Counted from the first letter of the stretch, positions 1 through 20,567 are shown. The stretch: DNA of 56,887 nucleotides from Pokkaliibacter plantistimulans (GCF_003194385.1 NZ_LAPT01000017.1:1-56887), one strand, 5' to 3'. Notes: generated by a model not told the origin, from the letters alone. A program made the numbers and translations.

Positions 1-56
1 TTCGCCTGTTTTTTCCTTGTCTCGGCGGTCTCGATAACGTTTTTCAACAGCCTGTT
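1..56 (-). repeat. Partial copy of a dispersed inverted-repeat (MITE-like) element
   Basis: The reverse complement of these bases matches 56632-56685 almost base for base, beginning with CAGGCTGTTGAAAAACG and ending with AAAAAACAGGCGAA; only a few central bases differ. The copy is cut by the window edge, so its full length is not visible here. The partner at the other end of the window is in opposite orientation. Seen directly; that it is a non-autonomous mobile element is inference. Confidence 0.75.
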
Positions 57-103
57 AGATGTCACATCCCCCTTGATCTTTCATCGAGTGTGTTCATAAT
101 TTT

Positions 104-127
104 CTATCGTTCATGAATCGTGAATAG
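104..127. promoter_or_regulatory. Imperfect inverted repeat upstream of the AbiEi-like gene, possible operator
   Basis: CTATCGTTCA and GTGAATAG flank a short centre, forming an imperfect dyad ten bases before the ATG at 137. AbiEi-type antitoxins autoregulate by binding inverted repeats in their own promoter, so this is a reasonable operator candidate. The dyad is imperfect and no -10/-35 was assigned with confidence. Confidence 0.3.
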
Positions 128-136
128 AATGAAAAA

Positions 137-1087
137 ATGAACAATCAAGAACTTCTTGTGCAGGCACTCGCTCATCTCCCCCCATCAGTCAGTGCCTATG
201 CTGAGGGAGCTGAGCTGATTATTACAGCAGGCAGCCAGCAGGTGCGGTTAGCTATGGTGATCAAGCAGATTCACCGTAAGGAAAGTCTGCAACAGTTGGT
301 CAAACAGCCTGATAGCGTGCTGATATGCAACCCGTTGTCGGACTTTCTGGCTGAAAAGTGCAGTGAACAGGGGATTAACTTCATTGATGCTGCGGGGAAT
401 GCCCGTGTTCAGTCAGAAGGTTTATATCTGTGGATAAGTGGCCGCACGGCTGCGACGGTTAAGCTACCTGCGCGAGCAGGCTGGACGGCGGCGACAGTGC
501 GCTGCGTGTTTGCCTTGTTAGCTGATCCTGCCCTGCAGAATGCCTCCATTCGTACGATGGCTGACTGTGCAGGCGTCTCTGTGGGCGTGGTCAGCAATAC
601 TCTGGCTTTACTCAAGGCAGAAGGATTGTCCTGGCAATGCGAAGGGCAGAGTTTCGTGCGCCAGCAGCCTCTGATTCATGAATGGCTTACCCATTATCGC
701 AGTCAGTTGCGCGCCAAACTGGGCGGAATGCGCCTCAGTGCCCCCTTGAGCTGGCATGACATCGTGCTGGTAGCGGGAGACCTCTGGAGTGGCGAAGTAG
801 CCGCAGAGTTACTGACTGAGTACTTGCAGGCTGAACAGTTGATGCTGTTTACCGAAGTGCCGCTCGCTGAGCGAATCAGGCAACTGCGCTGTAAACCGGA
901 TGCTGCCGGACGCTTATGGTTGGTGCCTGCTTTCTGGGGGCAGCGCCTCTCTGTAGATAAACGAGGTCAGGCGCTGTTAGCTATCGCTGAATTACTGGCT
1001 TCTGGCGATAGTCGCAATATTGAGGCTGCGGAGAAAATCAATGAGCGCTTCCTACACCTTAAAACACTCCCTGCGCCCTGGGTTTGA
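137..1087 (+). CDS. AbiEi-family antitoxin / transcriptional regulator (type IV TA)
   Basis: A 316-residue protein with a helix-turn-helix-like segment at about residues 134-164 (RTMADCAGVSVGVVSNTLALLKAEGLS), as in winged-helix AbiEi antitoxins that repress their own operon and counteract the AbiEii nucleotidyltransferase. The rest is a long C-terminal part without a recognised catalytic motif. It overlaps the next gene by 47 bases in another frame, which argues for translational coupling and a two-gene operon. Start at ATG 137; no strong Shine-Dalgarno is seen. The family call rests on the HTH plus the partner gene. Alternative: a generic regulator paired with a nucleotidyltransferase. Confidence 0.7.
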   Translation: MNNQELLVQALAHLPPSVSAYAEGAELIITAGSQQVRLAMVIKQIHRKESLQQLVKQPDSVLICNPLSDFLAEKCSEQGINFIDAAGNARVQSEGLYLWISGRTAATVKLPARAGWTAATVRCVFALLADPALQNASIRTMADCAGVSVGVVSNTLALLKAEGLSWQCEGQSFVRQQPLIHEWLTHYRSQLRAKLGGMRLSAPLSWHDIVLVAGDLWSGEVAAELLTEYLQAEQLMLFTEVPLAERIRQLRCKPDAAGRLWLVPAFWGQRLSVDKRGQALLAIAELLASGDSRNIEAAEKINERFLHLKTLPAPWV

Positions 1088-1910
1088 ACCGGTATTACGG
1101 CTGCTCATTGATGTCTGCAGGACGGTGGGGGCGCCTACTTTGTTGCAGGTGCGACGGAGGGGGATTCTACTGTTCCACGTCTTTGGTCGTGATCCGGGCC
1201 GGCAGACCAAAGATATTGATACCGCGATTATGGTTGCAGACTGGTCTGAATATCAGTCAGTACGCTCTGCGCTGGTGGCAGCAGGACTGACAGCTACTCG
1301 TGAGCCGCACCGTCTGTATCATCAACCCAGCGGATTGCCGGTAGACATCATCCCCTTTGGTGGCATTGCTTCTGCTGAAGGGGAAATAGCCTGGCCACCC
1401 GAGTTTGAAACCGTAATGTCGGTTGCTGGATTTGAGGAAGCATTCGCTGCCGCGATCACCGTTGAACTGGATGGTTCGACAGAACTGAAAGTATGCTCTA
1501 TGGCAGGGCTGGCATTACTGAAGCTGGTGGCGTGGCGGGAGCGACGGCAACAAAGCAACAAAGACGCCAGTGACTTTTTGACCCTGCTTGATCAATACCC
1601 GTATCTGCAAAGAGATCGGCTGTGGGAGTCCTTTCTGCCACTGGAGCAGTTGGAATATCAGGAAGCTCGAATTGGTGCTTTTCTGCTGGGGTACGACGTA
1701 TCGGCGTTGTTATCACCGGTGACAAGAGAAGTAATGGATGTATTGAAACAACAGGAAAAAATGGTGTTGAGCGATGCGCTGATTCGATCACAGCGACGCC
1801 AGCATGTCATTTCTCCTGAACCTGATGACCATATCCTGATAGCACAGCGTCTCGATGACTTTTTTGCAGGCCTGTGTGCTGGTGATCCATTGCAGGCTGT
1901 CAGCGCTTAG
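1041..1910 (+). CDS. AbiEii/AbiGii-type nucleotidyltransferase toxin
   Basis: The nucleotidyltransferase core is visible near residues 45-65: a glycine-containing segment followed by PGRQTKDIDTAIMV, the R-x-T-x-D-I-D arrangement in which the two aspartates bind metal and nucleotide. AbiEii proteins are toxins that halt growth by modifying an RNA target and act in abortive phage defence with an AbiEi antitoxin. The upstream overlapping gene fits that partner. I chose ATG 1041 (MSASYTLKH) over the TTG at 1020 because it starts just inside the upstream gene and gives the usual N-terminus. Length (289 residues) is normal. Substrate specificity cannot be read from sequence. Confidence 0.75.
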   Translation: MSASYTLKHSLRPGFEPVLRLLIDVCRTVGAPTLLQVRRRGILLFHVFGRDPGRQTKDIDTAIMVADWSEYQSVRSALVAAGLTATREPHRLYHQPSGLPVDIIPFGGIASAEGEIAWPPEFETVMSVAGFEEAFAAAITVELDGSTELKVCSMAGLALLKLVAWRERRQQSNKDASDFLTLLDQYPYLQRDRLWESFLPLEQLEYQEARIGAFLLGYDVSALLSPVTREVMDVLKQQEKMVLSDALIRSQRRQHVISPEPDDHILIAQRLDDFFAGLCAGDPLQAVSA

Positions 1911-1922
1911 TGGCAGGCGCTG
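1901..1922 (+). terminator. Hairpin after the AbiE-like operon
   Basis: CAGCGC and GCGCTG pair around a ten-base loop that spans the stop codon of the nucleotidyltransferase gene. There is no T-run behind it, so it would be a weak or factor-assisted terminator at best. Confidence 0.25.
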
Positions 1923-1991
1923 AACCTGTCTGCAGCATAGTAGTCACCCCATCCCCCCGCTAAATTCCTCCGGCACTCCATCGTCAATCAC

Positions 1992-2010
1992 AAATAAGAA
2001 ACGTTCTCAC
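1992..2010. promoter_or_regulatory. Candidate Fur box upstream of the NRPS operon
   Basis: The core TAAGAAACGTTCTCA (1995-2009) is a near-dyad (TAAGAA / TTCTCA) resembling the inverted hexamer of Fur operators. It lies about 315 bases before the first NRPS start and after the end of the TA operon, which fits iron-controlled transcription of siderophore genes. The rest of the 1911-2323 gap shows no convincing gene: its only open frame is a short antisense one with no family features. Confidence 0.4.
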
Positions 2011-2323
2011 CTCTGTGAGCGCCTCAAGGATTACCAAGGAGTCGTCATGCTGTCTGCCGTTATTACCCTCACGCTGCCATTCCGTTGCCTCTCTGGTTGT
2101 CCACGCTAGGAACGCGCTCACGATCTGCTGCACGTCGGCCATCCGGCGTGGAAAAGCCTGCGGAATCACACGGCGACCAGTCGCTGACTGACCAGTGAAT
2201 GATACTTCCTCAGCGCTTTGCGCCTTGTCTGGCCCAGCTCACATGATCGTGCACATGTTCTGAACGCTTGCTCCTGCGTTGCCTGTGACCGGCACTTCTG
2301 CCCTGCCTGAACGAGAGTCCACC

Positions 2324-12525
<10,202 letters not shown>

Positions 12526-12526
<1 letters not shown>

Positions 12527-15500
12527 TGAATGCCCAACATGCCGCTGCAGCCGCGCTGCCAGACAGCCAGCTGATCGCCCGTCGCTTTGCGGCTCTGCCT
12601 GCGGACAAGCGCGCCCAGTTTCTGCAGGCGCTGGCTAAACAGGGGCTGGATTTTGCCCGTCTGCCCATCATTGCCCAGCCCCATGACTGGGCGCAGGGGG
12701 TGTTGCCTTCCTACGCCCAGCAACGGCAGTGGTTCCTGTGGCAGTGGCAGCCCGACAGCGCCGCTTACCATATTCATGGCGGGGTACAGTTGCAGGCAGA
12801 GGTGCCTGACGGGGTGCAGGCCGAGCGCATTGCCGCGGTATTCCATAGCCTGATCCTGCGTCACGGTGCCCTGCGCACGGTGTTTGCTGAAGACGACGAC
12901 GGCCAGCTGCGGCAGTTCCAGCAGCCCGACTGGCCGCGCCAGCAGTGGTGGCGCTATGAGGATTTGAGCCTGCTGACCGTGGAGCAGAGAACGTCACAGC
13001 GCCAGCGCCTGCAACAACAGCTGATCAGCACACCTTTCGATCTGCAGCACGGCCCGTTGCTGCGTGTCGCTCTGCTGCGCCTCAGTGCAACGGAACATCA
13101 GCTGCTGCTGGTGTTGCATCACAGCATCGCCGATGGCTGGTCGCTGCAGATTCTGATGGAAGAATTTACCCGGCTGTATGCGCAACCCGACAGCCCATTG
13201 CCGCCCTTGCCCATCGACTATGCCGACTACGCCCTGTGGCAGCGCAACTGGCTGGAGGCCGGTGAGCAGACCCGGCAGCTGGCGTACTGGCGTCAGCAGC
13301 TGCCCGCACCGCATCCGCTGCTGGCCTTGCCGGTGGATCATCCCCGGCGCAGCGAGGCCGAATATCAGGGCGCCGACTACGTACTCAGCATTCCTGCACC
13401 GCTGCGCCAGGCTCTGCAGCACTGGCAGCAGGCCCGGCAGCAGCAGGGTATGACCCTGTTTGTGCCGCTGCTGGCGGCCTGGCACTGGCTGCTCCAGCGT
13501 TACAGCGGGCAGACGCAGATTCGGGTCGGGGTGCCGGTGGCCAACCGCCAGCGCGGTGAAACTCAGGGGTTGGTGGGCTTCTTTGTCAATACGCAGGTGC
13601 TGCCACTGCATTTCAGTGAGGGCATGACGGTCGCCAGCCTGACCGAGCAGCTGCGACAGCAGGTGCAGCAGGCACAGAACTATCAGGATATTCCCTTCGA
13701 CATGCTGGTCGACGGGCTGGAGGTAGAACGCAGCCTCAGCCATCCGCCGCTGTTCCAGAGTCTGTTCAACTATCTGCATCAACCGGCGGCTGCGGCCCTG
13801 AATCTGCCCGGTGTGACCATCACGCCGCTGGCCAGTCACAAGAATGCGGCCCAGTTCGAGCTGAGCCTGACCTGTCAGGACAGCCGCAGCGCTCTTCAGG
13901 CCAGCCGCAGCGCTTTGCAGGATAACCACGGCGAGATGCAGCTGACGTTCAGCTATGCCGCCGAGCTGTTTGAAGAGGCCACCATTGCCCGGCTGGCGGA
14001 GAACTATCTGCAGTTGCTGCACGCCCTGGTGGATGAACAGCAGCAGGCGTTGCCGCTGCAACAGCTGGCGCTGGCGACCCCGGCGGCGTGGCAGCAGCAG
14101 GGCTGCGGTGAACCTGGGGCGCAGGTGTTGCCGACCCTGATCGAACTGTTCGAGGCACAGGCAGACCGCACTCCTGACGCTGAAGCACTGGTGGCACTCG
14201 CCGCCGAAGCACCGATGTCAGGTGACCACTCCGCGCCGTGGCAGCGGCTGAGTTATCGGCAGCTGGATCAGCGCGCCAACCAGCTTGCCCATGCCCTGCA
14301 GGCCCGGGGTATCAGCAGTGAAAGCCGGGTCGGTGTCGCTCTCGACCGGCAGGTCGATCTGCTGACCGCCGTGCTGGCCGTGCTCAAGTGCGGTGCCGCC
14401 TATATTCCGCTGGACCCGGACTATCCCCGTGAGCGGCTGGCGTACATGGTGGAGCAGAGCGGGGTGGCGACGGTGCTGAGCCAGTCCTCGCTGCTGGATC
14501 AGCTGCCGCTGCCGCCAGAACAGGCACTGCTGCTGGATCAGCTCGACCTGCGCTGCTTCAGCGCACAGCGGCTGGCGCTGCCGGTTCATGCTGAACAGCT
14601 GGCCTATATGATCTATACCTCCGGCTCCACCGGTCTGCCCAAAGGGGTGATGGTACGTCAGCAGGCGCTGAGCAACTTCCTGCTGAGCATGGCGCAGCAG
14701 CCCGGCCTGCACGCCGGTGAGCGGTTACTGGCGGTGACGTCACTGTCATTCGATATTGCCGCGCTGGAGCTGTATCTGCCGCTGATCTGCGGCGGCACCG
14801 TGGTGCTGGCCAGTCAGTCCCAGCGGCAGGACGGTGCGGCACTGGCCGCCCTGCTGCAGGCCGAGCAGATCAGCGTCATGCAGGCCACCCCGGCCAGCTG
14901 GCGCCTGCTGCTGGATCAGCACTGGCGTGCGCCACGCGGTTTTCGTGCGCTCTGCGGCGGCGAGGCACTGCCCCGTGATCTGGCCGACAGCCTGCTGCAG
15001 CAGGGCGTTGAGCTGTGGAATATGTACGGGCCGACCGAAACCACCATCTGGTCGGCCTGCGCCCGCGTCGGGCTGGACAGCATCCATCTTGGCCAGCCAC
15101 TGGCTGCGACGGATCTGCGGGTGGTGGATGCCGAACTGAACCTGCTGCCTGCCGGTATTGCCGGAGAGCTGCTGATTGGCGGCGATGCGCTGGCGCGCGG
15201 CTATTTTGATCGCGCGGCCCTGACCGCCGAACGTTTCCTGCCGGACCCTTTCCGCGGGCAGGGCCAGCGCCTGTACCGCACTGGCGATCTGGTGCGCTGG
15301 TGCCATGACGGGCGGCTGGAGTATCTGGGGCGCATCGACAGTCAGGTCAAGGTGCGCGGTTTCCGCATTGAGCTGGGCGAGATCGAAGCGCACCTCAACC
15401 GTCATCCGGCGGTCCGTCAGGGCGTGGTGCTGGTGCGCGACAACCCGCGTGGCGGCTATCTGGCGGCCTGTGTGGAAGCGCAGCACACGCTGGAGCTGGC

Positions 15501-18500
15501 GGAGCTGCGTCACTATCTCAGCCAGCATCTGCCCGATTACATGTTGCCTGCCACCCTGACGCTGTTGCCGCAGCTACCGCTGACGCCCAATGGCAAGGTG
15601 GATCGCAAGGCACTGGCGGCGCGGGCCGAGGCTGACCCTGCCACAGCGCAGAGCTATCAGCCGCCGCAGGGTGAGATGGAGCAGCTGCTGGCGACGATCT
15701 GGCAGCAGGTGCTGCAGCGCGAGCAGGTCGGGCGGCAGGATAACTTCTTCGCCCTCGGCGGCGACTCCATTCTCAGCCTGCAGATTGTCTCCCGTGCCCG
15801 GCAGCAGGGCTGGAAGCTGGTGCCACGGCAGCTGTTTGAACATCAGACCCTGCAGGCGCTGGCCACCGTGATGGAACCGTTGCAGCAAGCCGCTGCGCCA
15901 CAGGCGGTGCAAACCCTGGTCAGTGAGGAGGTGCGCAGTGCCGTGGCGGCGCGCTATCCGCTGGTGGACCTGTATCCGCTGTCGCCCATGCAGCAGGGCA
16001 TGCTGTTCCACAGTCGCTTTGATGACAGTGGAGCCTACGTCAATCAGCTGCGGGTGGCGATCACCGGGGAAGGCTTCGATCTGGACCGCTTCCGCTTTGC
16101 CTGGCAACAGGTGGTGGCCCGTCATGGCGCGCTGCGCAGCGGTTTTATCGAGCATGAGCAACAGCCCCTGCAGTGGCTGGCGGCGGCGGTGGAGCTGCCG
16201 TTGCGCCTGAGCGAAGGCGATGCAGATGTGATTGCCGGTGAGGAACTGGCCCGGCCCTTCGACTTGCAGCAGCCACCACTGATGCGCCTGTGTCTGGTGG
16301 CGAGGGCAGCGCACCAGTATGAGCTGATCTGGACGGTCCACCACCTGCTGCTGGATGGCTGGAGCACGGCGCAGCTGCTGACCGAGGTGCTGAAGCTCTA
16401 TGCCGGAGAAAGCCTGCCGCTACCCCGCGCGCAGTTCCGCGACTATATCGGCTGGCTGCAGCGTCAGGATAACGATGCCAGCCTTGAACAGTGGCAGCAG
16501 GCTCTACAACCTTTAAGTGAACCGACCTATCTGGCCAACTGCCTGCCGCGTCCGGTCGCCGCCGCGGGTTATGGGCAGCGCCAGTGGCAACTGACTCCGG
16601 CCCAGACCACGCACTGGCAGCAGTATGCCCGTGCTCAGCACATTACCCTCAATACCCTGTTGCAGGGCGCATGGCTGCTGCTGTTGCAGCGCTACAGCGG
16701 GCAGCCCACGGTGTGCATGGGGGCGACGGTAGCCGGGCGTCCGGTGGAGATCAGCGGCATTGAGCAGGTGCTGGGGCTGTTTATCAATACCCTGCCGGTG
16801 GTGGCCACTCCGGCACCGTCGCAGCGACTGGGCGACTGGTTGCAGGCGTTGCAGCAACAGCAGCTGCATGTGCGCGAGCATGAACATATACCGCTGGCCC
16901 AGCTGCAGCGTCTGGCTGCCAGCGGCACGACGCAGGCCCTGTTCGATACCCTGCTGGTGGTGGAGAACTACCCGGTCGACACGGCACTGCGCAACATCGC
17001 GCTACCCTCGGCCCGTGGTGCGCTACGCATGCAGAAGGTGGCTAACCACGAGCAGACCCACTATCCGCTGACCCTGACCATCTACATCGGCGAGGGTCTG
17101 ACCTTTGACTGGCGATACCGCCATGACAGCTTCAGCGCGGCACAGATTGAGCAGCTCGGCCAGCACTGGCTGAGCTTGCTGGAACAGATGACCCGGCCAC
17201 AGCAGGCGCGGCTGCCGCTGGCTGACCTGCAGCTGCTGAACCCGCTGCAGCAGCAGGCATTGCTGCAGCGTGGTCGTAATGATCAGCAACCGCTGGCGGA
17301 CTGTGCCGGGCAGGGGCTGATCCATCGTCTGTTTGAAGCGCAGGCACGGCAGCAGCCTGAGCGAACCGCACTGGTTTCTGGCCAGCAGTCGCTGAGCTAT
17401 GCCGAACTGAATCGCCGCGCCAATCAGTTGGCGCACTATCTGTTGACTGCGGGGCTGCTGACTGCGGGCGCAGGCGCCGAACAGGCCATTGGCGTGGCTT
17501 GTACGCGCGGCCCGGAGATGCTGATCAGCGTGCTGGCGGTGCTGAAGGCCGGAGCCACCTACGTGCCTCTTGACCCGGAATACCCCGCTGAGCGTTTGCG
17601 CTATATGGCAGAGCATAGCGGTATGCGCTGGCTGCTGAGCCAGTCGGCGCTGCTGGCGCAGGTCGACTTCCTGCCTGCCGGGGTACAGGCACTGGCGCTG
17701 GATCAGCTGCCGCTGGCCGACCAGCCCAGCACTGATCCGGCCTTGGCTATTCATCCCGACCAGCTGGCCTATCTGATCTATACCTCCGGCTCGACCGGCT
17801 TACCCAAAGGGGTGATGGTGCGCCACGGCGCGCTGGGCAACTTCCTCCACAGTATGGCGGCTCAGCCGGGGCTGAATGCCCGTGACCGGCTGCTGGCGGT
17901 CACCTCCCTGTCGTTTGATATTGCGGCGCTGGAGCTGTATCTGCCGCTGGTCTGCGGTGCCACGCTGGTGCTGGCCGATGCCGAACAGCGGCGTGATGGC
18001 CGTCAGCTGGCGCGGCTGATTGATCAGCAGCAGATCACGCTGATGCAGGCCACACCGGCCAGCTGGCGCCTGCTGCTGGACAGCGGCTGGCAGGCACCCA
18101 CGGGCTTTCGTGCCCTCTGTGGCGGTGAGGCGCTGCCGGTGGAACTGGCAGACAGTCTGCTGGGGCAGGGCGTGCAGCTTTGGAACATGTACGGGCCGAC
18201 CGAAACCACCATCTGGTCCAGCCTGTCGGCGGTGCAGCCCGATGCTATCACTCTGGGCCAGCCGCTGGCGGCCACCGCACTGTTTGTGGTGGACCGGCAG
18301 CTACAGCTGGTCGCTGACGGGGTGGCCGGGGAGCTGCTGATCGGTGGCGAGGGGCTGGCGCGCGGTTACTTCCGTCATCCGGCACTGAGTGCCGAGCGCT
18401 TTATCGCCAGTCCGTTCAGTGACCATGGCGAGCGGCTGTATCGCACCGGCGATCTGGTGCGCTGGGTGGACGGCGCGCTGGAGTATCTGGGCCGCATTGA

Positions 18501-19119
18501 TCATCAGGTCAAGGTGCGCGGTTTCCGCATCGAGCTGGGGGAAATCGAAACCCTGCTGGAGCGGTATCCTGCCGTGCATCAGGCGGTGGTCAGCGTGCGG
18601 GAGGGGGCGCAGGGCAGCTTCCTCGCCGCCTATGTCCAGCCTCATGCCGAGGCGACAGAACCGGCGCTGACGCTGACGGCGCTGCGCGCTTATCTGGCCA
18701 GTCAGCTGCCTGACTATATGCTGCCCGCTACGCTGACGGTATTGCCCGCGCTGCCGCTGACCCCCAACGGCAAGGTTGATCGCAAGGCGTTGCCGCAGCC
18801 CGAGCAGGCGCAGCGCCTCTATGAACCGCCTGCCACGGCGACGGAACAGCAGCTGGCGCAGTGGTGGGGCAGCTTGCTGCGACGGGAGCAGGTGGGGCGG
18901 CAGGATCATTTCTTCGATCTCGGTGGCCATTCACTGCTGGCCGTCAGCCTGATCAGCCGGATCAATGAAGCGCATCAGCTGTCACTGCCGGTACGGCTGG
19001 TGTACGAGCAGCCGCAGCTGGCAGACCTGGCGGCGGCCATCGATCGTCAGCAGGGGCAGGGCCTGACCGCAGACAAGCTGGATGAGCTGGAGGCGCTGAT
19101 GGATAGTTTTATGGATTGA
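12526..19119 (+). CDS. NRPS 2: C-A(Gly)-T-C-A(Gly)-T
   Basis: A 2197-residue bimodular synthetase. The first 60 residues (RRFAALPADKRAQFLQALAKQGLDFARLPI) are the N-terminal lead-in commonly found before an L-donor C domain in pyoverdine-like enzymes and probably help docking with NRPS 1. Then come C (HHSIADGWS at 13117), A, T (GGDSI near 15757), C (HHLLLDGWS near 16339), A, T (GGHSL near 18922) and an acidic tail (LDELEALMDSFMD). Both adenylation domains read DILQLGMIWK, the glycine type. It starts at the ATG overlapping the stop of NRPS 1. The first carrier is of the pre-epimerase form and the second C domain of the D-donor form, yet no epimerase lies between them. No terminal release domain. 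Confidence 0.94.
12700..15880 (+). other. NRPS module 3: C-A(Gly)-T
   Basis: L-donor C domain (PSYAQQRQWFLWQWQPDSAAYHI start). Adenylation code DILQLGMIWK from SFDIAALELYLP, VMQATPASW, ALCGGEAL and NMYGPTETTIW, a glycine signature. The carrier FFALGGDSILSLQIVSRARQQGWKL is of the type normally followed by an epimerase, but the chain goes directly to the next C domain. Confidence 0.8.
13881..13922 (+). repeat. In-frame 21-bp tandem duplication in NRPS 2
   Basis: Two units beginning CAGCCGCAGCGCT follow each other and encode SRSALQA / SRSALQD near the end of the first C domain. Frame is preserved. Confidence 0.8.
15960..19040 (+). other. NRPS module 4: C-A(Gly)-T
   Basis: C domain with YPLSPMQQGMLFHS and HHLLLDGWS (D-donor form). 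The adenylation domain has the same code as module 3, DILQLGMIWK, and long stretches are nearly identical to it (RLLAVTSLSFDIAALELYLPL, FRALCGGEALP, NMYGPTETTIWS), suggesting recent duplication or gene conversion. The carrier is GGHSL type. Confidence 0.8.
17440..17469 (+). repeat. In-frame 15-bp tandem duplication in NRPS 2
   Basis: CTGTTGACTGCGGGG is followed at once by CTGCTGACTGCGGGC, encoding LLTAG twice in the N-terminal part of the module 4 adenylation domain. Confidence 0.8.
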
Positions 19120-19204
19120 TCAGTGCATGGGGGAGCGGGTGATACAGGCCAATGTCCAATATTTGTTGTACCGCAGATAGTGGGCAGGCTCTGGCACTTG
19201 CAGG

Positions 19205-19591
19205 CTATTTGCTTGCTGCCAGTGTCTGTACGGTGTACTGCATGATGGCCGCATCATGGGTAACCAAGATGAGTCCTTCTGCTTGAGCCTGGGCGATCAG
19301 CATGCGATCAAATGGGTCATTGTGCAGTTTGGGTAACAAGCCTGCCTGATCGCCGTGATAGAGGGAGATAGGCAGGCCAATAAATCCTTCGTCCTCAATC
19401 ATGGTGCTCATATCGTCAGGCACCTGTAGCTTACCCAACGACTTTTTAATGGAAATTTCCCAGGTACTGGCAGCGCTTACGTACACTTCATTGCGTATGT
19501 CCTGAATGGCGGCTTTGGCTTTCTCCCCCAGAATGGGGTCGTCTGTCAGCCACCATAAAAGGACGTGTGTATCCAGCAATAACCGCTTCAC
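19205..19591 (-). CDS. VapC-like PIN-domain toxin (type II TA)
   Basis: 128 residues starting LLLDTHVLLWWLTDD, the PIN-domain opening with the first catalytic Asp, followed by a conserved Glu (WEISIKKSLGKL) and the C-terminal acidic site NDPFDRMLIAQAQAEGLILVTHD. PIN toxins are Mg-dependent ribonucleases. The start overlaps the antitoxin stop by four bases (ATGA), so the two are co-translated. It is the first gene of an accessory block lying between NRPS genes 2 and 3 and is transcribed against them. RNA target unknown. Confidence 0.9.
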   Translation of the reverse strand: MKRLLLDTHVLLWWLTDDPILGEKAKAAIQDIRNEVYVSAASTWEISIKKSLGKLQVPDDMSTMIEDEGFIGLPISLYHGDQAGLLPKLHNDPFDRMLIAQAQAEGLILVTHDAAIMQYTVQTLAASK

Positions 19592-19821
19592 AGTTCACCT
19601 TCAAAGGCAGCAATAATGTCAGCTGGCGTGTGATCAAAGTCCTCTGCAATTGAAATTTGGCCTTTCAGGCGCCCAGGCTGGCGGGGTGCCTGGTGTTCTC
19701 GGTGCGGCACCAGATCCAGATAGGGCTTGCCTGATTTGGCGATGACGACCTTCTCGCCAGCCCAGGCTTTCTCCCCCAGTTTAGAGAGTTGAGTTTTGGC
19801 TTCGTGCATATTGACCTGCAT
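19588..19821 (-). CDS. Phd/YefM-family antitoxin
   Basis: 77 residues: MQVNMHEAKTQLSKLGEKAWAGEKVVIAKSGKPYLDLVPH is the classic Phd/YefM N-terminal DNA-binding fold, and the C-terminal tail (about residues 50-77) would wrap the PIN toxin. Phd-type antitoxins paired with PIN toxins are common. An alternative start at 19809 (MHEAK) is possible; I keep the longer one because MQVNMHEAK is the frequent family N-terminus. Confidence 0.88.
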   Translation of the reverse strand: MQVNMHEAKTQLSKLGEKAWAGEKVVIAKSGKPYLDLVPHREHQAPRQPGRLKGQISIAEDFDHTPADIIAAFEGEL

Positions 19822-19834
19822 GGGTTTATCTCAC

Positions 19835-19864
19835 CTTAGCTAAAGTTAGCTAAAGCTAGCTTCA
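19835..19864. promoter_or_regulatory. TTAGCTAA repeat cluster, likely TA operator
   Basis: Palindrome TTAGCTAA occurs at 19836-19843 and 19847-19854, followed by AAGCTAGCTT. It lies immediately upstream of the antitoxin start, where Phd-type antitoxins bind to repress the operon. Confidence 0.6.
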
Positions 19865-20050
19865 AATGATGCTTCGAGCAAGTCGATGCGCGCCAGCGGG
19901 ATGAACAGTGCCTGTTAACCCTGCCCATTCACTCGTCAATCAAGTAAAGTCTGGCCCCATTCTCCGTTCCCATGATCACAGGCTGGTCCGGCTGACCATA
20001 AAGAAGGCTGGGTTGTGGGAGATTCAATGTATTGATGCCGAGTTTTGTTG

Positions 20051-20470
20051 ATGAAAAACCCAATGAAGGCCTTTGTATTAGGCAACATCATTCTGATCAT
20101 GGTGCTTGGTTTGTTTGGTGCCTACGCTGTCAGCCTCAGCTCTCGCGAGCACTATGAAACCACGCCGGATACCCTGGCTTACTGGATTCTGTCTGGCCCC
20201 GATGTGGTCAATATCGAAGCCATGGTCGGCAAAGACCGCTTCTCCGGCTATGAATACGGCTTCCATGAGGACAACGTGACAGAAAAGCTGATCTTTAAGG
20301 CAGGCACCCCCGACAGCGCACTGGACTTTGCCCAGCAGCAGATGGAAAAGGCCGGCTACAAGGTGGAGCGGGTCGAAGACAACGGCACCGTGGTGCTGAA
20401 CAAGGACAAGGGCTACGAGCTGTATATCGACAAGACCGAGCCGAAGGGTATTCGTATCGAGTCGAAGTAA
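20051..20470 (+). CDS. Hypothetical membrane-anchored protein
   Basis: 139 residues, not recognised. One N-terminal hydrophobic helix (about residues 5-26, FVLGNIILIMVLGLFGAYAVSL) acts as an uncleaved anchor or signal, followed by a soluble, charged domain of about 110 residues that would lie in the periplasm. I chose ATG 20051 over the two TTG codons just before it. It stands alone on this strand and ends at a strong terminator. No partner is evident. Confidence 0.6.
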   Translation: MKNPMKAFVLGNIILIMVLGLFGAYAVSLSSREHYETTPDTLAYWILSGPDVVNIEAMVGKDRFSGYEYGFHEDNVTEKLIFKAGTPDSALDFAQQQMEKAGYKVERVEDNGTVVLNKDKGYELYIDKTEPKGIRIESK

Positions 20471-20505
20471 CTGCGGGTTCTGGCCAGTAGCCGGACCTGC
20501 TCTTT

Positions 20506-20542
20506 ACCGGCAAAGCACGACTTTGCCGGTGCGTCTTTCCTT
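20506..20542 (+). terminator. Rho-independent terminator
   Basis: ACCGGCAAAG and CTTTGCCGGT form a perfect ten-base stem around CACGA, followed by GCGTCTTTCCTTT. It sits 36 bases after the hypothetical membrane-anchored gene on the plus strand. Confidence 0.85.
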
Positions 20543-20567
20543 TCTGAAACGTTAGTGGGCTCAAACT

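Noticed and set aside
1984-2169. 61-codon minus-strand ORF in the NRPS leader
   Set aside because: No recognisable features and it overlaps the putative control region.
20051-20470. Immunity or toxin gene linked to the VapBC-type pair
   Set aside because: It is divergent and more than 200 bases away, with its own terminator; no evidence for a link.
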